Assembly: GCF_900021165.1 (NCBI RefSeq)
Contig: NZ_FCOQ01000013.1
Location: 155,512 to 219,511, forward strand
Direction of reading: 5' to 3'
DNA: 64,000 nt
Source of the DNA: Paenibacillus phocaeensis
GTDB taxonomy: Bacteria > Bacillota > Bacilli > Paenibacillales > Paenibacillaceae
The notes below the pieces were generated by a model. It was given only the letters and a program-made list of their open reading frames with translations, did no database searches and was not told the DNA's origin. A program made the position numbers and the translations under genes. Positions 41,941 to 51,323 of the stretch are shown here, piece by piece (position 1 is the first letter of the stretch; the number at the start of each line of letters is the position of its first letter).

Positions 41941-43503
41941 TTACAGCGGGGTATAGAAGTTTTGCGTATAATAAAGCCCGCTGTCCCCGCCGTCAGCCAC
42001 GCCAACACCGAGGTATTTAAAGGAAGATTTCAGCATATTCGTCCGGTGGCCCATGGAATTCACCCAGCCGTAATGGGCGTCAATCGCATCGGTGTATCCG
42101 ACGGCGATATTTTCACCCCAAATCGATAAGGCCCCTGTGCCCTGAGCCTTCATGCGATCCCCGGCCGACGATCCTTCCGGACTCCGATGGTCAAAATAAT
42201 TCCGCTTCACCATATCCTCACTGTGCAGTTGCGCCGACTTCGCCGCTTTATCGCTCCAGGACACGGCATTCACGCCTTGGGCCGCCCGGAACGTATTCGC
42301 CAAATCCAAGACCTGCCGTTCCATCGCCCGAAGTCCCGTTCGCTCCGGGGTCGCAAACCGGTAAGTGCTGTCAAACGCCTTGTCTATGACGAGGACTCCG
42401 TCTACCCGCTTCGCCTCATATTTATCCACGTACAAATAAACGGCATTGTCCCCCGTTTCGTAAACGACAAAATAATCGGCATCGTTCACCGGTTTGCCCC
42501 ACAGCTTGTCCGCCGCAGCCGTCGTTCGCAGCCCATCCAGCCCGCGAGTATCGCCGGTCGCAAACTGCCACCCTTTTCCATTAGAAAAGAGCGCGACCAC
42601 CCGGCCCTCCTTCACCCCGATTTGGGCGTAACGCGCGGCGTCTTTATTGTAGATGTACCACAGCATCCCGGCGGCCGCCTCGTCCTTGCGGTCAGGCTCG
42701 CCCAGGAGTCGAATGACCTGATCCGTGGAATCCCCGATCGCAATTCCCTGCAGCCGCATCCCGGTCAGCGTCTGAGTTGCCGTTCCCCCCGCATCCCCGG
42801 GGGACGACGCCGATTCCTGCGGCTGTGCAGCGCCCTCGGGCGCTGCAGGTGAGCCTTGGTTGCTCTCCTGCCCCGCCAGTCCCGGCTTCTCCTTCAGCGT
42901 GATCGCTTCGGCCGACACCTCCGGCTTCATCTGCTTCAGCCGATACAAGAACGTCTGCGCTTCCGCCCGGGACAGCACATCCTTCGGAGCGTAACCTTCC
43001 AAGCCGTCCACGCCCGGTTTGCCTTTGGCCAGCCCTTGTTCCAACACAAACCGAACGGCCTCCGTCTCGCCCAACGCTTGTCCGGTGATGGCCGCAAGCA
43101 GCTGCGCCACCTGCCCCCGTGTCACTTGTCGGGTCGGCTCCTTGTAGACCGGCCAATTCCAGGCATTTACCGCACGATAATAAGGCCCATACCAAACCTC
43201 TCCTGCTGTGGCTTCTGGAAGCACCACCCCCGGATAAACCCTCAACAGCATCGCCAGAAATTCCGCTTCAGTCACCGCCTGCCCAGGCCGGAAGCTTCCG
43301 TCCGGATACCCGTCCGAGACCCCGTTCGCCTTGGACCACATCACCGTATCATACGCCCAATGCGATTGCGGCACGTCCTTAAAACCCGATGCCTCAGCGC
43401 TAACCTGACCCGTTGCAAGCAGCCCGTTCCCGGCCAAGGCCATACTAACGATGCCGATCACCGCCAGCCTTCCGATTCGTTTGTTCCCATTCATCAACGT
43501 CAT
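41941..43503 (-). CDS. SLH-domain protein with C-terminal CAP/SCP domain
   Basis: About 520 residues. A signal peptide (VIGIVSMALAGNGLLATGQVSA) precedes SLH modules (FKDVPQSHWAYDTVMWSKANGVSDGYPDGSFRPGQAVTEAE, a second with WPVYKEPTRQVTRGQVAQLL, and a partial third ending RAEAQTFLYRL). A Pro/Ser/Gly linker follows, then a CAP-associated N domain (IAIGDSTDQVIRLLGEPDRKDE ... YNKDAARYAQIGVKEGRVVALF), and the CAP domain (FRAAQGVNAVSWSDKAAKSAQLHSEDMVKRNYFDHRSPEG, GENIAVGYTDAIDAHYGWVNSMGHRTNML). It is anchored to the wall by the SLH modules; CAP proteins of Bacillales (YlbC/YkwD type) are extracellular. ATG 43503 is spaced best from GAGGAG. Confidence 0.88.
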   Translation of the reverse strand: MTLMNGNKRIGRLAVIGIVSMALAGNGLLATGQVSAEASGFKDVPQSHWAYDTVMWSKANGVSDGYPDGSFRPGQAVTEAEFLAMLLRVYPGVVLPEATAGEVWYGPYYRAVNAWNWPVYKEPTRQVTRGQVAQLLAAITGQALGETEAVRFVLEQGLAKGKPGVDGLEGYAPKDVLSRAEAQTFLYRLKQMKPEVSAEAITLKEKPGLAGQESNQGSPAAPEGAAQPQESASSPGDAGGTATQTLTGMRLQGIAIGDSTDQVIRLLGEPDRKDEAAAGMLWYIYNKDAARYAQIGVKEGRVVALFSNGKGWQFATGDTRGLDGLRTTAAADKLWGKPVNDADYFVVYETGDNAVYLYVDKYEAKRVDGVLVIDKAFDSTYRFATPERTGLRAMERQVLDLANTFRAAQGVNAVSWSDKAAKSAQLHSEDMVKRNYFDHRSPEGSSAGDRMKAQGTGALSIWGENIAVGYTDAIDAHYGWVNSMGHRTNMLKSSFKYLGVGVADGGDSGLYYTQNFYTPL

Positions 43504-43578
43504 CCCCATCCTCTCCTCTTGGCTGAAAAAAAGCAACGCTCATGAATTCGACAAAAATCAGCAGAATTCCTTTAATTT

Positions 43579-45264
43579 TTAAGTTTCCTTTGGGGGAATC
43601 GAAACCGACTCCGGAAGGAGCGCCTCCGCCAACACCTGCTCCAACTCCTCGGTCCGCTGCCGCTTCATTTCCTCCGGCCAGCCGAAATACCGGGCCATCT
43701 CGGCGATAACCGGCACCTTCCATCGTCGCACCCAGGCGATGTCAAACCACAAAGCCCCCGTTCTCCGCACGAAAAAATCCACCGCCGTCATCGCCATCTC
43801 CGCTTCCAGCGCATACCGGAGCGGGACCGCCACCTCCAACGGGAGCGGGGAGGAACCGACCGAGGCGGCCAGCTCCATCAGCCGATCCACGTTGGACCCG
43901 TATCGGGCCGCCCACTTGGCGGCGAGCGCCTGCGGGATGCCGCGTTCCGCCGCTTCCTGCACCTTCCGCGCCGCGAAGCCGGGCAGTCCCTGCGAACCGC
44001 CCACCTGCCCGCCGGAAATCGGCAGCGTCCGGGTGGAGCAAGGCGCAAAGCTCCGACCTTCTTCCCGCTTCAGTCTGGCGGCCACACGGTCGACGACCAG
44101 CTCCGCCATCTTGCGGTAGCCGGTCAGCTTGCCACCGGCGATCGTGATCAGGCCGGACGCCGACTCCCAAATCTCATCCTTGCGGGAGATTTCCGAAGGC
44201 GATTTGCCCTCCTCATAGATGAGCGGCCGCACGCCAGCCCAGCTGGATTCCACGTCCGCCGCCGTGATGGCCAGCCCGGGGAACCTCCCGTTAACCGCAT
44301 CCAGAATGTAATCGCGGTCTGCCTCCGTCATGCGCGGACGGGTCAGCTCACCGTGATACACCGTATCCGTCGTCCCCACATACGCCTTGCCGTCGCGCGG
44401 GATCGCGAACACCATGCGGCCGTCCGGCGTATCAAAATACACCGCCTGCCGCAGCGGAAACCGCCCCTGGTCGAATACCAGGTGCACGCCTTGGGTCAGC
44501 TGCAGCATTTTGCCCTGCTTCGACCCGTCCAGCTCGCGCAGCGCATCCACCCACGGTCCCGCCGCATTGACGACTTTGCGGGCGCGCAGCTCATACATCC
44601 GCCCGCTTGCCAGGTCCGCCACTTCGGCGCCGATGAGCCGCGCGCCTTCGTACCGGAACCCGGTCACCTTGGCATAGTTGACCGCCATCGCCCCACGGGC
44701 CGCCGCTTCCTTGAGCACCTCGAGGGTTAGCCGGGCGTCATCCGTGCGGTACTCTACGTAGTACCCGCTGCCCAGCAGGCCGTCCCGCTTCAGCAGCGGC
44801 TCTTTCGCCAGCGTCTCCGCCGCCGTCAGCATGCTGCGCCGCTCCCCGCGCTTCACCCCCGCGAGGAAGTCGTACACGCGCAGCCCCAGCGACGTGTTGA
44901 ACCGGCCGAACGTCCCGCCCCGATAGATCGGCAGCAGCATCCACTCCGGCGTCGTCACATGCGGGCCGTTCTCGTACACAATCGCTCGCTCACGCCCCAC
45001 CTCTGCTACGACGCCGATCTCCAACTGCTTCAGGTAACGCAGGCCGCCATGCACCAGCTTCGTCGAACGGCTTGATGTCCCAGCCGCAAAATCCTGCATC
45101 TCCACAAGCCCCACCCGCATTCCCCGTGCCGCCGCGTCCAGGGCAATCCCGGCCCCGGTAATCCCGCCGCCCACGACCAGCAGATCCAGCGGCTCAGCCG
45201 GGTGTGCCATTTCCTCCAACAGCTGCTGCCGAGCCTTGCCTGCAAATGGATAGGTTCTGGCCAT
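43579..45264 (-). CDS. glpD: Aerobic glycerol-3-phosphate dehydrogenase
   Basis: 561 residues. FAD-binding LVVGGGITGAGIALDAAARG, then TSSRSTKLVHGGLRYLKQLEIGVVAE and GPHVTTPEWMLLP, the clear GlpD signatures. It oxidises sn-glycerol 3-phosphate to dihydroxyacetone phosphate and passes electrons to menaquinone at the membrane. The C-terminal DAO_C domain is complete. ATG 45264 is placed best after AAGGAGG; the frame runs to 45318 without support. It is downstream of htrA on the same strand. No glpF or glpK is present, so it is a stand-alone copy. Confidence 0.95.
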   Translation of the reverse strand: MARTYPFAGKARQQLLEEMAHPAEPLDLLVVGGGITGAGIALDAAARGMRVGLVEMQDFAAGTSSRSTKLVHGGLRYLKQLEIGVVAEVGRERAIVYENGPHVTTPEWMLLPIYRGGTFGRFNTSLGLRVYDFLAGVKRGERRSMLTAAETLAKEPLLKRDGLLGSGYYVEYRTDDARLTLEVLKEAAARGAMAVNYAKVTGFRYEGARLIGAEVADLASGRMYELRARKVVNAAGPWVDALRELDGSKQGKMLQLTQGVHLVFDQGRFPLRQAVYFDTPDGRMVFAIPRDGKAYVGTTDTVYHGELTRPRMTEADRDYILDAVNGRFPGLAITAADVESSWAGVRPLIYEEGKSPSEISRKDEIWESASGLITIAGGKLTGYRKMAELVVDRVAARLKREEGRSFAPCSTRTLPISGGQVGGSQGLPGFAARKVQEAAERGIPQALAAKWAARYGSNVDRLMELAASVGSSPLPLEVAVPLRYALEAEMAMTAVDFFVRRTGALWFDIAWVRRWKVPVIAEMARYFGWPEEMKRQRTEELEQVLAEALLPESVSIPPKET

Positions 45265-45295
45265 CTCCATCCTCCTTCTTTTCCCGCATACGCAT

Positions 45296-45362
45296 AGAAA
45301 AAAGAGACCCCGACCCATTCCAGTCGTTTCGGTGTACGGCTGTCCTGTCTTCGGAATCTCTC
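45296..45362 (-). terminator. Possible terminator between htrA and glpD
   Basis: On the minus strand AGAGA-TCCGA can pair with TCGGG-TCTCT across a long (about 36-base) loop, followed by TTTTTT. The long loop makes this a weak call. Confidence 0.45.
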
Positions 45363-45375
45363 CTGCGTGTGTTGT

Positions 45376-46647
45376 TTATTTGTCTTCGTCCAACCCTTGT
45401 TCGATCTCCGCTTCGGACGGTTTGTCGGTCAGTTTCAAAGTCGTCTTCTCCGGTTTGCCCTCACGGTAATACGTGACCTCCAGGTCATCCCCGATCTTCT
45501 TGTGGTCGTACAGATAGCGGCGCAATTCCAACGTCGACTTGATCGGTTGCTTGTCGAGCTGGGTGATCACGTCGTTTAGCTTCAGACCCGCATCCAGCGC
45601 AGGCCCGTGGGCTTCCAGAACAATGACGCCTGCCGTGACACGGCTCGGCAGGTTAAGATCCCGGCGCTGTTCGTCACTGATCGGCGAGAAGCGGTTGTTG
45701 AGATCCAACGTATATACGCCCATGTAAGGACGTACTACTTTACCATGCAGCAGGAGATCATCGACCGTCTTCATCACTTCGTTGACCGGAATGGCAAAGC
45801 CAAGTCCTTCCACCCCGGTATCGGAAATCTTCATCGTATTGATCCCGATCAGCCGACCGTTCAAATCGACCAGCGCCCCGCCGCTGTTCCCCTCGTTAAT
45901 CGCCGCGTCCGTCTGGATCACCTCTTGCTCCCAGTCGTATACGCCATCCTGGTTCAGCGACACCGGAATCATCCGGCCGTTATAACTCACGATCCCAAAG
46001 GTCACGGTACCGCCCAGTCCCAGCGGATTGCCCACGGCGATTACCGTCTCCCCCGCGTGCAGCTTCTGGGAATCGCCCAGTTCAATCACCGTGTCTATGC
46101 CTTGGGCATCGATTTCGAGTACGGCGATATCATTGATGGAGTCCTGCCCCACCACCTTGGCCTCACGCGAAACCCCATCGCTCGTGACGATCTCCAGATC
46201 GCTTGCACCGCTAATAACATGCGTATTTGTTATAATAAAGGCCTTGCCCTTTTCTTTCTTAAAAATCACACCCGAACCCAGCACCGCCTGCTCCGGATCG
46301 CCTTCTGACAACTCCCCGTGATTCAGGATGCTGACCACGGCAGGTGAGACTTTGGCCGCTGCCGAGCTGATCTTGCTATAGGGATCGCCGGCATCGGAGA
46401 GCAATACAGCGCTGCCGGTTGCGACATGGCGGGTTGATGAGGAAGGAAGCCCTGTAATAAAACTGAATAGCAGCACGGCCACCACCGCGCTAAGAACGGA
46501 AGAGATTAAAGAGATCTGCAAGGTGGACAGCACCGGCCGGTGCTTCCGCGGCCCTCCGCGCCAGCGCCGCAGGCTGCCGCCCTCGGACAGGCGCACGCGC
46601 CGTCCCGGAACCTTGGTGGAATAAAAGTCATCGTCAAACCATCCCAT
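45376..46647 (-). CDS. htrA: HtrA-like membrane-anchored serine protease with PDZ domain
   Basis: 423 residues. A basic cytoplasmic N-terminus, one membrane span at about 43-66, a trypsin-like protease domain and a C-terminal PDZ domain (RPYMGVYTLDLNNRF ... GVIVLEAHGPALDAGLKLNDVITQLD). The triad is visible: His in ITNTHVISGA, Asp in SINDIAVLEI, Ser in EGNSGGALV. It degrades misfolded proteins outside the membrane. It corresponds to HtrC/YyxA next to walJ in Bacillus subtilis, but here an AraC-GH4 pair and repeats separate it from walJ. GGAGGAGGAG precedes the ATG. Confidence 0.95.
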   Translation of the reverse strand: MGWFDDDFYSTKVPGRRVRLSEGGSLRRWRGGPRKHRPVLSTLQISLISSVLSAVVAVLLFSFITGLPSSSTRHVATGSAVLLSDAGDPYSKISSAAAKVSPAVVSILNHGELSEGDPEQAVLGSGVIFKKEKGKAFIITNTHVISGASDLEIVTSDGVSREAKVVGQDSINDIAVLEIDAQGIDTVIELGDSQKLHAGETVIAVGNPLGLGGTVTFGIVSYNGRMIPVSLNQDGVYDWEQEVIQTDAAINEGNSGGALVDLNGRLIGINTMKISDTGVEGLGFAIPVNEVMKTVDDLLLHGKVVRPYMGVYTLDLNNRFSPISDEQRRDLNLPSRVTAGVIVLEAHGPALDAGLKLNDVITQLDKQPIKSTLELRRYLYDHKKIGDDLEVTYYREGKPEKTTLKLTDKPSEAEIEQGLDEDK

Positions 46648-46855
46648 CTCTATTCTCCTCCTCCATCATGCCTTCCCAACACGGCTTCGGCTCGTCAGCT
46701 GAGCCACCCACCCCAAGCAAAGGTCCCCTTCAACTGTATGCCGCGAAGGCAAAGCCATATTCATGCGTCCCCTTATATTTCTTAACGACATGAACCGAAG
46801 ATAGGTTGCCTGGATTTTGAGAAGTTTGCCGCTTTTTTTCTGAACATTGGAATGT

Positions 46856-46883
46856 TTGACCTCACCCGTGACTACACTATATT
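46856..46883 (+). promoter_or_regulatory. Promoter of the 69-residue protein gene
   Basis: TTGACC at 46856-46861 and TATATT at 46878-46883 with a 16-base spacer. It lies in the 410-base region between htrA and the small gene, whose remainder has no ORF I would call. Confidence 0.5.
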
Positions 46884-47057
46884 AAAGCGATAGATTGATA
46901 GATTTATTTTACCATATTTTGATGGTTGGGAAGCAGAATTTGATCAGGGAATTAACGGGATTTTTGCTGCCGACTTCTCGCCCCCCTCCATCGCAGGTCC
47001 GAAGGCAACGCCCCCATACACCGCGCAGGCCGCGCGGCCACCTGAAGGAGGTACACT

Positions 47058-47267
47058 ATGGATTCCTACTACTCTACGCCGATGAATGAAGTAAATGTGC
47101 TCGCCAAGCTGGCGGACATGAAGGAAGAGCATTACCACCAGCTGGTGACCTTAAGTGCGATCATGGAACTGCTCATCGAGAAAGGCATTTTGACCCGCGA
47201 GGAAATCGAGAAAAAAGCGTTGGAAATCGACGGCTTCCTCACCCCGCCCCCATACCCCACAGTGTAA
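47058..47267 (+). CDS. Small conserved helical protein of unknown function
   Basis: A 69-residue protein with an excellent ribosome site (GAAGGAGG, 7 bases before ATG). The middle LADMKEEHYHQLVTLSAIMELLIEKGILTREEIEKKALEID is strongly helical, and it ends PPPYPTV. LIEKGILTREEI resembles the N-terminal helices of nitrile hydratase subunits and of small Paenibacillus proteins I have seen annotated as hypothetical. It is alone on the plus strand, divergent from htrA. Function unknown. Confidence 0.75.
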   Translation: MDSYYSTPMNEVNVLAKLADMKEEHYHQLVTLSAIMELLIEKGILTREEIEKKALEIDGFLTPPPYPTV

Positions 47268-48040
47268 TTGGAGTCTTCGACCGCCCCCGCACTCCCGGAC
47301 TCCGGCTAAGACGACCGTCTGGAAGCCACCGCAAATTGGGTTTGCGTCAGCTATGACTCGGATGTCAACCGGGGCCGCCCCTTTCACTTAGCGCCACCCG
47401 GTTATAGGTTCCGCGAACTTGGGAGTCGATATCGGTGAAGGGAAATCACAAAGTGGCTCCACGCTGTGACTCCATGCTGATTTGGGATACCCTACTGCGT
47501 ACTTTTTCTAACGCTGACCAGAGAGCTTATTAGGGTCTAAATGGGGGGATTTCATTTCTAACGCTTGTCAGCGTGCTTATTCAGCGGAAATTAACCCTGA
47601 TTTCATCTAAAACAAGGAAATAAGCTCTCTGATGAGCGTTACATCCTGCACACCCCCGTTTTAGCCCATTTAGCGTTTCTCCTAAGCGTTAGCGGTTCGC
47701 CACATCCCCCTCACACTCCTATTACTCCTGCCACACCCCTTGTCCATGTCACCCGCTCCTGCTGCTCGTCCGATGCACACTGCCCTTATCACCACCCCTG
47801 TTACTCGTCCCATCCACACTGCCCCTACCGGCACTTACTTCCACTATTGCTCCCCCATTACTCATCCCATGTACCTTGTCTCTATCCGCCCAATTGCTCC
47901 AGCCGCAACGACTGGGGGCGGCGGCTCCGGGCAGTAGGTCGCATGATGTCATCAGAAGAACTCCCCTCGTGTTATTTACTGAGGGAAGTTCTTTTTGGCT
48001 GTGAGAAGATCAACCTTTCTTCGGAGCTGGCGTCCCTACC
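47268..48040. other. Gene-free stretch with 23-bp repeats
   Basis: No convincing gene. Apart from the repeats at 47509-47641 listed separately, 47701-47940 is a CT-rich low-complexity stretch with open frames (for example 47740-47937) that have no ribosome site and biased composition. Confidence 0.55.
47509..47641. repeat. Three copies of a 23-bp repeat at 50-60 bp spacing
   Basis: TAACGCTGACCAGAGAGCTT plus ATT at 47509-47531, a direct copy TAACGCTTGTCAGCGTGCTT plus ATT at 47559-47581 (exactly 50 bases on), and an inverted copy at 47619-47641 that matches the first at 20 of 23 positions. The outer pair could fold into a large stem. Confidence 0.8.
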
Positions 48041-48300
48041 GCCAAAATGTTGTTGAAAGTGCAACTTCTTCACCCTGTCCCTTCGCAAACACCTCATAAT
48101 CCTGCAAAAAGTGCAACTTTTCGGCCCCTCAGGTTGGTCCTGGGGTACAAATGTTGCAAAAAATGCAGCATTTTGGCCCCACGAGCTAGTTTTAGGGTGC
48201 AAATGTTGCAGGAAATGCAGCATTTCACCTCCCCAGGCCTGTTCCGCCGCCGAAATCCTGCATTAAATGCAACATTTCCTGCGAGCTGATGATCCACTTC
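48041..48300. repeat. Five-unit array of a 52-bp repeat with palindromic core
   Basis: The core A(A/G)TGCA(A/G)C begins at 48058, 48110, 48162, 48214 and 48266, exactly 52 bases apart each time. In units 3 and 4 the core is part of AAATGTTGCA-N5-TGCAGCATTT, a 10-bp stem with one wobble. The second half of each unit is C/G-rich and poorly conserved. No cas genes and no dispersed spacers, so it is not CRISPR. Confidence 0.9.
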
Positions 48301-48497
48301 TGAGGTAGAACCGGCTTTAGAGTGAGAGTGAGAGTGAGCGTCCACGTCCGCATCCGCTAGTCGCTGGACACCTCGTCCGCAGTCTCCCGGAACCAGGTCA
48401 TCCCGTTGTGGCCGTCAGCATTGTGCCGTCATTGTGCCGTGCAACCTACTGTTCTTCCTGACCCAGAAATACCTCGTTGATGGCAGCGTGCGGAAGT

Positions 48498-49394
48498 TTA
48501 CCGTGCCCGCTCACCGCTAAACATCCGCTGCTCGCGCCGGTAGCCCTGCGGCGAGACCGCCTTGGCCTTCTTGAACACGCGACCGAAATGGGTCGCGCTT
48601 TGGTAGCCGACGCGATACGCGATATCGGTGACGGGCAGATCCGTCTCGCGCAGCAGTGCGCAGGCTTCCTCGATGCGGACGCGGTTGATGTAGGCCACCA
48701 ACGTCAGCCCCGTGACTCGCGGGAAGATATGGCTCAGGTAATACGGACTAAGGTGGAAGCGCCCGGCCAGCTCGCCGAGGCTTAGATTCTCTTCGTAATG
48801 CGCGTTGATGTAGCGGGCCACTTCGGTGATTTCCCGGTACGGGCGCTTGCCGCCGCCTCCCTCTTCCCCATCATGACTCGGCCGGGCCTGCGCCATGCGG
48901 AGCAAATTGAGCAGCAGCTCAGCCAACAGTAGCCGGCTATACTCCTCATACCCGCTGGCCTGCTCCTTCTGCTCCGCCAGCATTCGGGCCAGCAACGGTC
49001 GTACAAGCTGCTGCTCCTCGGCGTTTAACCGCAGTACCGGATACCGTTCGAAGAGCTGTTCCAGCTCTCCCACCCTTCCGGGAAGCAACTTGCTCACCGC
49101 CTCCGTGCGGAAGTTCACCAGCAACCGCTCGTGGGGTTGTGACAACTTCCCCGAAGGCGACGTTTTATGCAGCACATTGATAGGGATCAGCACCAAATCG
49201 CCCGCACAAATGCGGTAGATTTGATCCTTGATGAAATAACACCGTTCCCCGGACACGAGATAATAAATCTCCCACGCATCATGAAAATGCTCCCCCTCCA
49301 TCGAGAACCGTCCCGGCTGCTTCGCCGCCTCGATGAACAACGCCCGGCGAATCGGCGCTAACTGCCCTTCCAACCCTTCCAGCCCTTCCGGCAT
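48498..49394 (-). CDS. AraC family regulator of the GH4 gene
   Basis: 298 residues: cupin-like N-terminal domain (MEGEHFHDAWEIYYLVSGERCYFIKDQIYRICAGDLVLIPINVLHKT) and C-terminal double HTH (LSLGELAGRFHLSPYYLSHIFPRVTGLTLVAYINRVRIEEACALL, VTDIAYRVGYQSATHFGRVFKK). ATG 49394 follows GGGAGGGGAG; the frame extends to 49457. It is divergent from the GH4 gene by about 140 bases and is its likely activator. Confidence 0.88.
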   Translation of the reverse strand: MPEGLEGLEGQLAPIRRALFIEAAKQPGRFSMEGEHFHDAWEIYYLVSGERCYFIKDQIYRICAGDLVLIPINVLHKTSPSGKLSQPHERLLVNFRTEAVSKLLPGRVGELEQLFERYPVLRLNAEEQQLVRPLLARMLAEQKEQASGYEEYSRLLLAELLLNLLRMAQARPSHDGEEGGGGKRPYREITEVARYINAHYEENLSLGELAGRFHLSPYYLSHIFPRVTGLTLVAYINRVRIEEACALLRETDLPVTDIAYRVGYQSATHFGRVFKKAKAVSPQGYRREQRMFSGERAR

Positions 49395-49535
49395 TATTCC
49401 GCTCCCCTCCCAACACTTCCCTCTCATTACAGCAAAAAATGTAGAATAACAGCTCATATTAACAAAATCCGTGCAGTAACTTTTCTAATTTTGCTCTATG
49501 TTTATTGTAACATCCTTCAAGGGAGTGAACGAGAC

Positions 49536-50933
49536 ATGCCAGAAGCAACAACGATCAATAATTTGAAAATCGCCTATATCGGCGGCGGCTCGCGCGGCTG
49601 GGCCTGGGGGCTCATGAGCGACTTGGCCCTGGAGCCCGCGCTGTCGGGGCACGTGGCGTTATATGATATCGACCTGGAAGCGGCCCAAGCCAACGAAGTG
49701 ATTGGCAACCGCTTGCAAGATCACCCGGAGGCGGTGAGCCGCTGGCGCTACGAGGCGGTGAAGACGTTGCCGGAAACACTGAAAGGCGCCAACTTTGTCA
49801 TCATCTCCATCCTTCCCGGAACCTTCGAGGAAATGCGGTCGGACGTACATACGCCGGAAGCCTACGGCGTTTACCAATCCGTCGGCGACACCGTCGGCCC
49901 GGGCGGTGCAATTCGTGCGCTGCGCAGCATCCCGATGTACGTGGAGATCGCCGAGGCCATCCGCGACCACGCCCCTAACGCTTGGGTCATCAACTACACG
50001 AACCCGATGAGCGTACTGACCCGCACACTGTACGAGGTATTCCCGGGCATCAAAGCCTTTGGCTGCTGCCACGAGGTGTTCGGCACGCAGGAGCTGCTCG
50101 CCGAAATGCTTGAGGACATGGAGGGGCTCTCCGGCGTCCGCCGTCAAGACATCGAGGTCAACGTGCTCGGGATCAACCATTTCACCTGGCTGGACCGGGC
50201 TTCCTATCGCGGTACCGACCTGTTCCCGATCTACCGGGCTTTTGCCGAGAAGTATGCCGAAGAAGGCTTTAGCACCCATGGGCAAAAAGACCACTGGATG
50301 AACAACAGCTTCACCTCGGCGAACCGCATCCATTTCGACCTGTTCCGCCGCTTCGGCCTGATCGCTGCCGCAGGCGACCGCCATTTGGCCGAATTCATGC
50401 CGAACATCTGGTACCTGCGCAGCCCCGAGCACGTGAAGCAGTGGAAATTCGGCCTGACGACCGTGGCCTGGCGGATCGACAACCTGCAGAAGCTGCGGGA
50501 GCGCAGCCGCCGGCTTGTGGCCGGCGAGGAGACGTTCTCGCTCAAATCCAGCGGTGAGGAAGGCATCGCCATGCTCCGCAGCTTGACCGGCGCCAGCGCT
50601 CCGATGATCACCAACGTCAATCTGCCGAACCGCGGCCAAATAGCTTCGCTGTCGCTGAATGCCGTCGTCGAGACGAACGCCGTGTTTGGCGCGGACAGCG
50701 TCCAGCCGGTGCTGGCGGGCAGCCTGCCGGAGGACATCAACAATCTCGTCACCCGTCACGTCTACAATCAGGAGGCCATCCTCAAGGCGGCCATCAACAA
50801 GGACCGCGACCTGGCCTTCCACGCCTTCCTGAACGACCCGCTGCTCTCCGGCCTCACGCCGGACCAGGCGGAGGAGCTGTTCGCGACGATGCTGAACAAC
50901 ACCAAGGCGTACTTACCGGGGTGGGAGCTATAG
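49536..50933 (+). CDS. lplD: GH4 family glycosidase, LplD-like alpha-galacturonidase
   Basis: 465 residues of GH4, which works by an NAD+ and Mn2+ dependent oxidation-elimination mechanism. NAD site YIGGGSRGWAWGLMSDL, YQSVGDTVGPGGAIRALR, NYTNPMSVLTR, the metal-binding CCHEVFGTQELLAEM, VNVLGINHFTWL and AAGDRHLAEFMP follow in order. These motifs match Bacillus LplD, shown to be an alpha-galacturonidase, more closely than the MelA or phospho-glucosidase branches (comparison from memory). It would release galacturonate from pectin oligomers in the cytoplasm. ATG 49536 follows AAGGGAG. Regulated by the divergent AraC gene; a hairpin follows the stop. Confidence 0.85.
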   Translation: MPEATTINNLKIAYIGGGSRGWAWGLMSDLALEPALSGHVALYDIDLEAAQANEVIGNRLQDHPEAVSRWRYEAVKTLPETLKGANFVIISILPGTFEEMRSDVHTPEAYGVYQSVGDTVGPGGAIRALRSIPMYVEIAEAIRDHAPNAWVINYTNPMSVLTRTLYEVFPGIKAFGCCHEVFGTQELLAEMLEDMEGLSGVRRQDIEVNVLGINHFTWLDRASYRGTDLFPIYRAFAEKYAEEGFSTHGQKDHWMNNSFTSANRIHFDLFRRFGLIAAAGDRHLAEFMPNIWYLRSPEHVKQWKFGLTTVAWRIDNLQKLRERSRRLVAGEETFSLKSSGEEGIAMLRSLTGASAPMITNVNLPNRGQIASLSLNAVVETNAVFGADSVQPVLAGSLPEDINNLVTRHVYNQEAILKAAINKDRDLAFHAFLNDPLLSGLTPDQAEELFATMLNNTKAYLPGWEL

Positions 50934-50941
50934 CAGAAAAA

Positions 50942-50973
50942 AACCGCCGGGGATTCGGCATCCCCGGGCGGTT
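50942..50973 (+). terminator. Hairpin terminator after GH4 gene
   Basis: AACCGCCGGGGAT, loop TCGGC, ATCCCCGGGCGGTT (one bulged G). Strong stem 8 bases after the stop, but little T downstream. Confidence 0.7.
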
Positions 50974-50990
50974 GCTTGTCTAGCTACGAT

Positions 50991-51175
50991 AAATGTATGC
51001 GAAAATTCAAATACATTTCGCCGTTTTTGACGATCTCGACGGAATGTATTCGAAATTTCATATACATTCTCGTCCCAGAAGGTCCATCCGACCCGAATCT
51101 ATATGAAAAACCGAATACAATTCAGATTTTTCGTCCTCAGCAACACATTATACTCAAAAAATCAGATACATCACA
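50991..51175. repeat. Four-unit array of an AATGTAT...ATACATT palindrome
   Basis: Units begin at 50991, 51042, 51096 and 51147 (spacing 51, 54, 51). The first two read AATGTAT-N12/13-ATACATT, with a TCGAAATTTC-like middle; the last two are decayed. This fills the gap between the GH4 terminator and walJ; no gene is seen in it. Confidence 0.8.
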
Positions 51176-51323
51176 ACGAATGAGTCCACTCCACTTATAC
51201 TTATACGCGCTCAGCGACGAGGAGCTTGCGCAGTGTTCCACGCCTCTCACGGGGCCTGCCACCGTCACGCCCCAACCTAAGCGGGTTCCAAGAAAAAAAC
51301 CAACCGCCTCCTCCCGCCGCCAC

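Noticed and set aside
47740..47937. 65-codon plus-strand frame in the CT-rich stretch
   Set aside because: Thr/Pro/Ser low complexity, no ribosome site, and repeats on both sides.
48041..48300. CRISPR array
   Set aside because: Units are palindromic with conserved cores and decayed, partly similar 'spacers', exact 52-bp period, only five units and no cas genes.
49659..50822. Minus-strand frame of 387 codons opposite the GH4 gene
   Set aside because: Mirror of a G+C-rich coding region; the plus strand carries all GH4 motifs.
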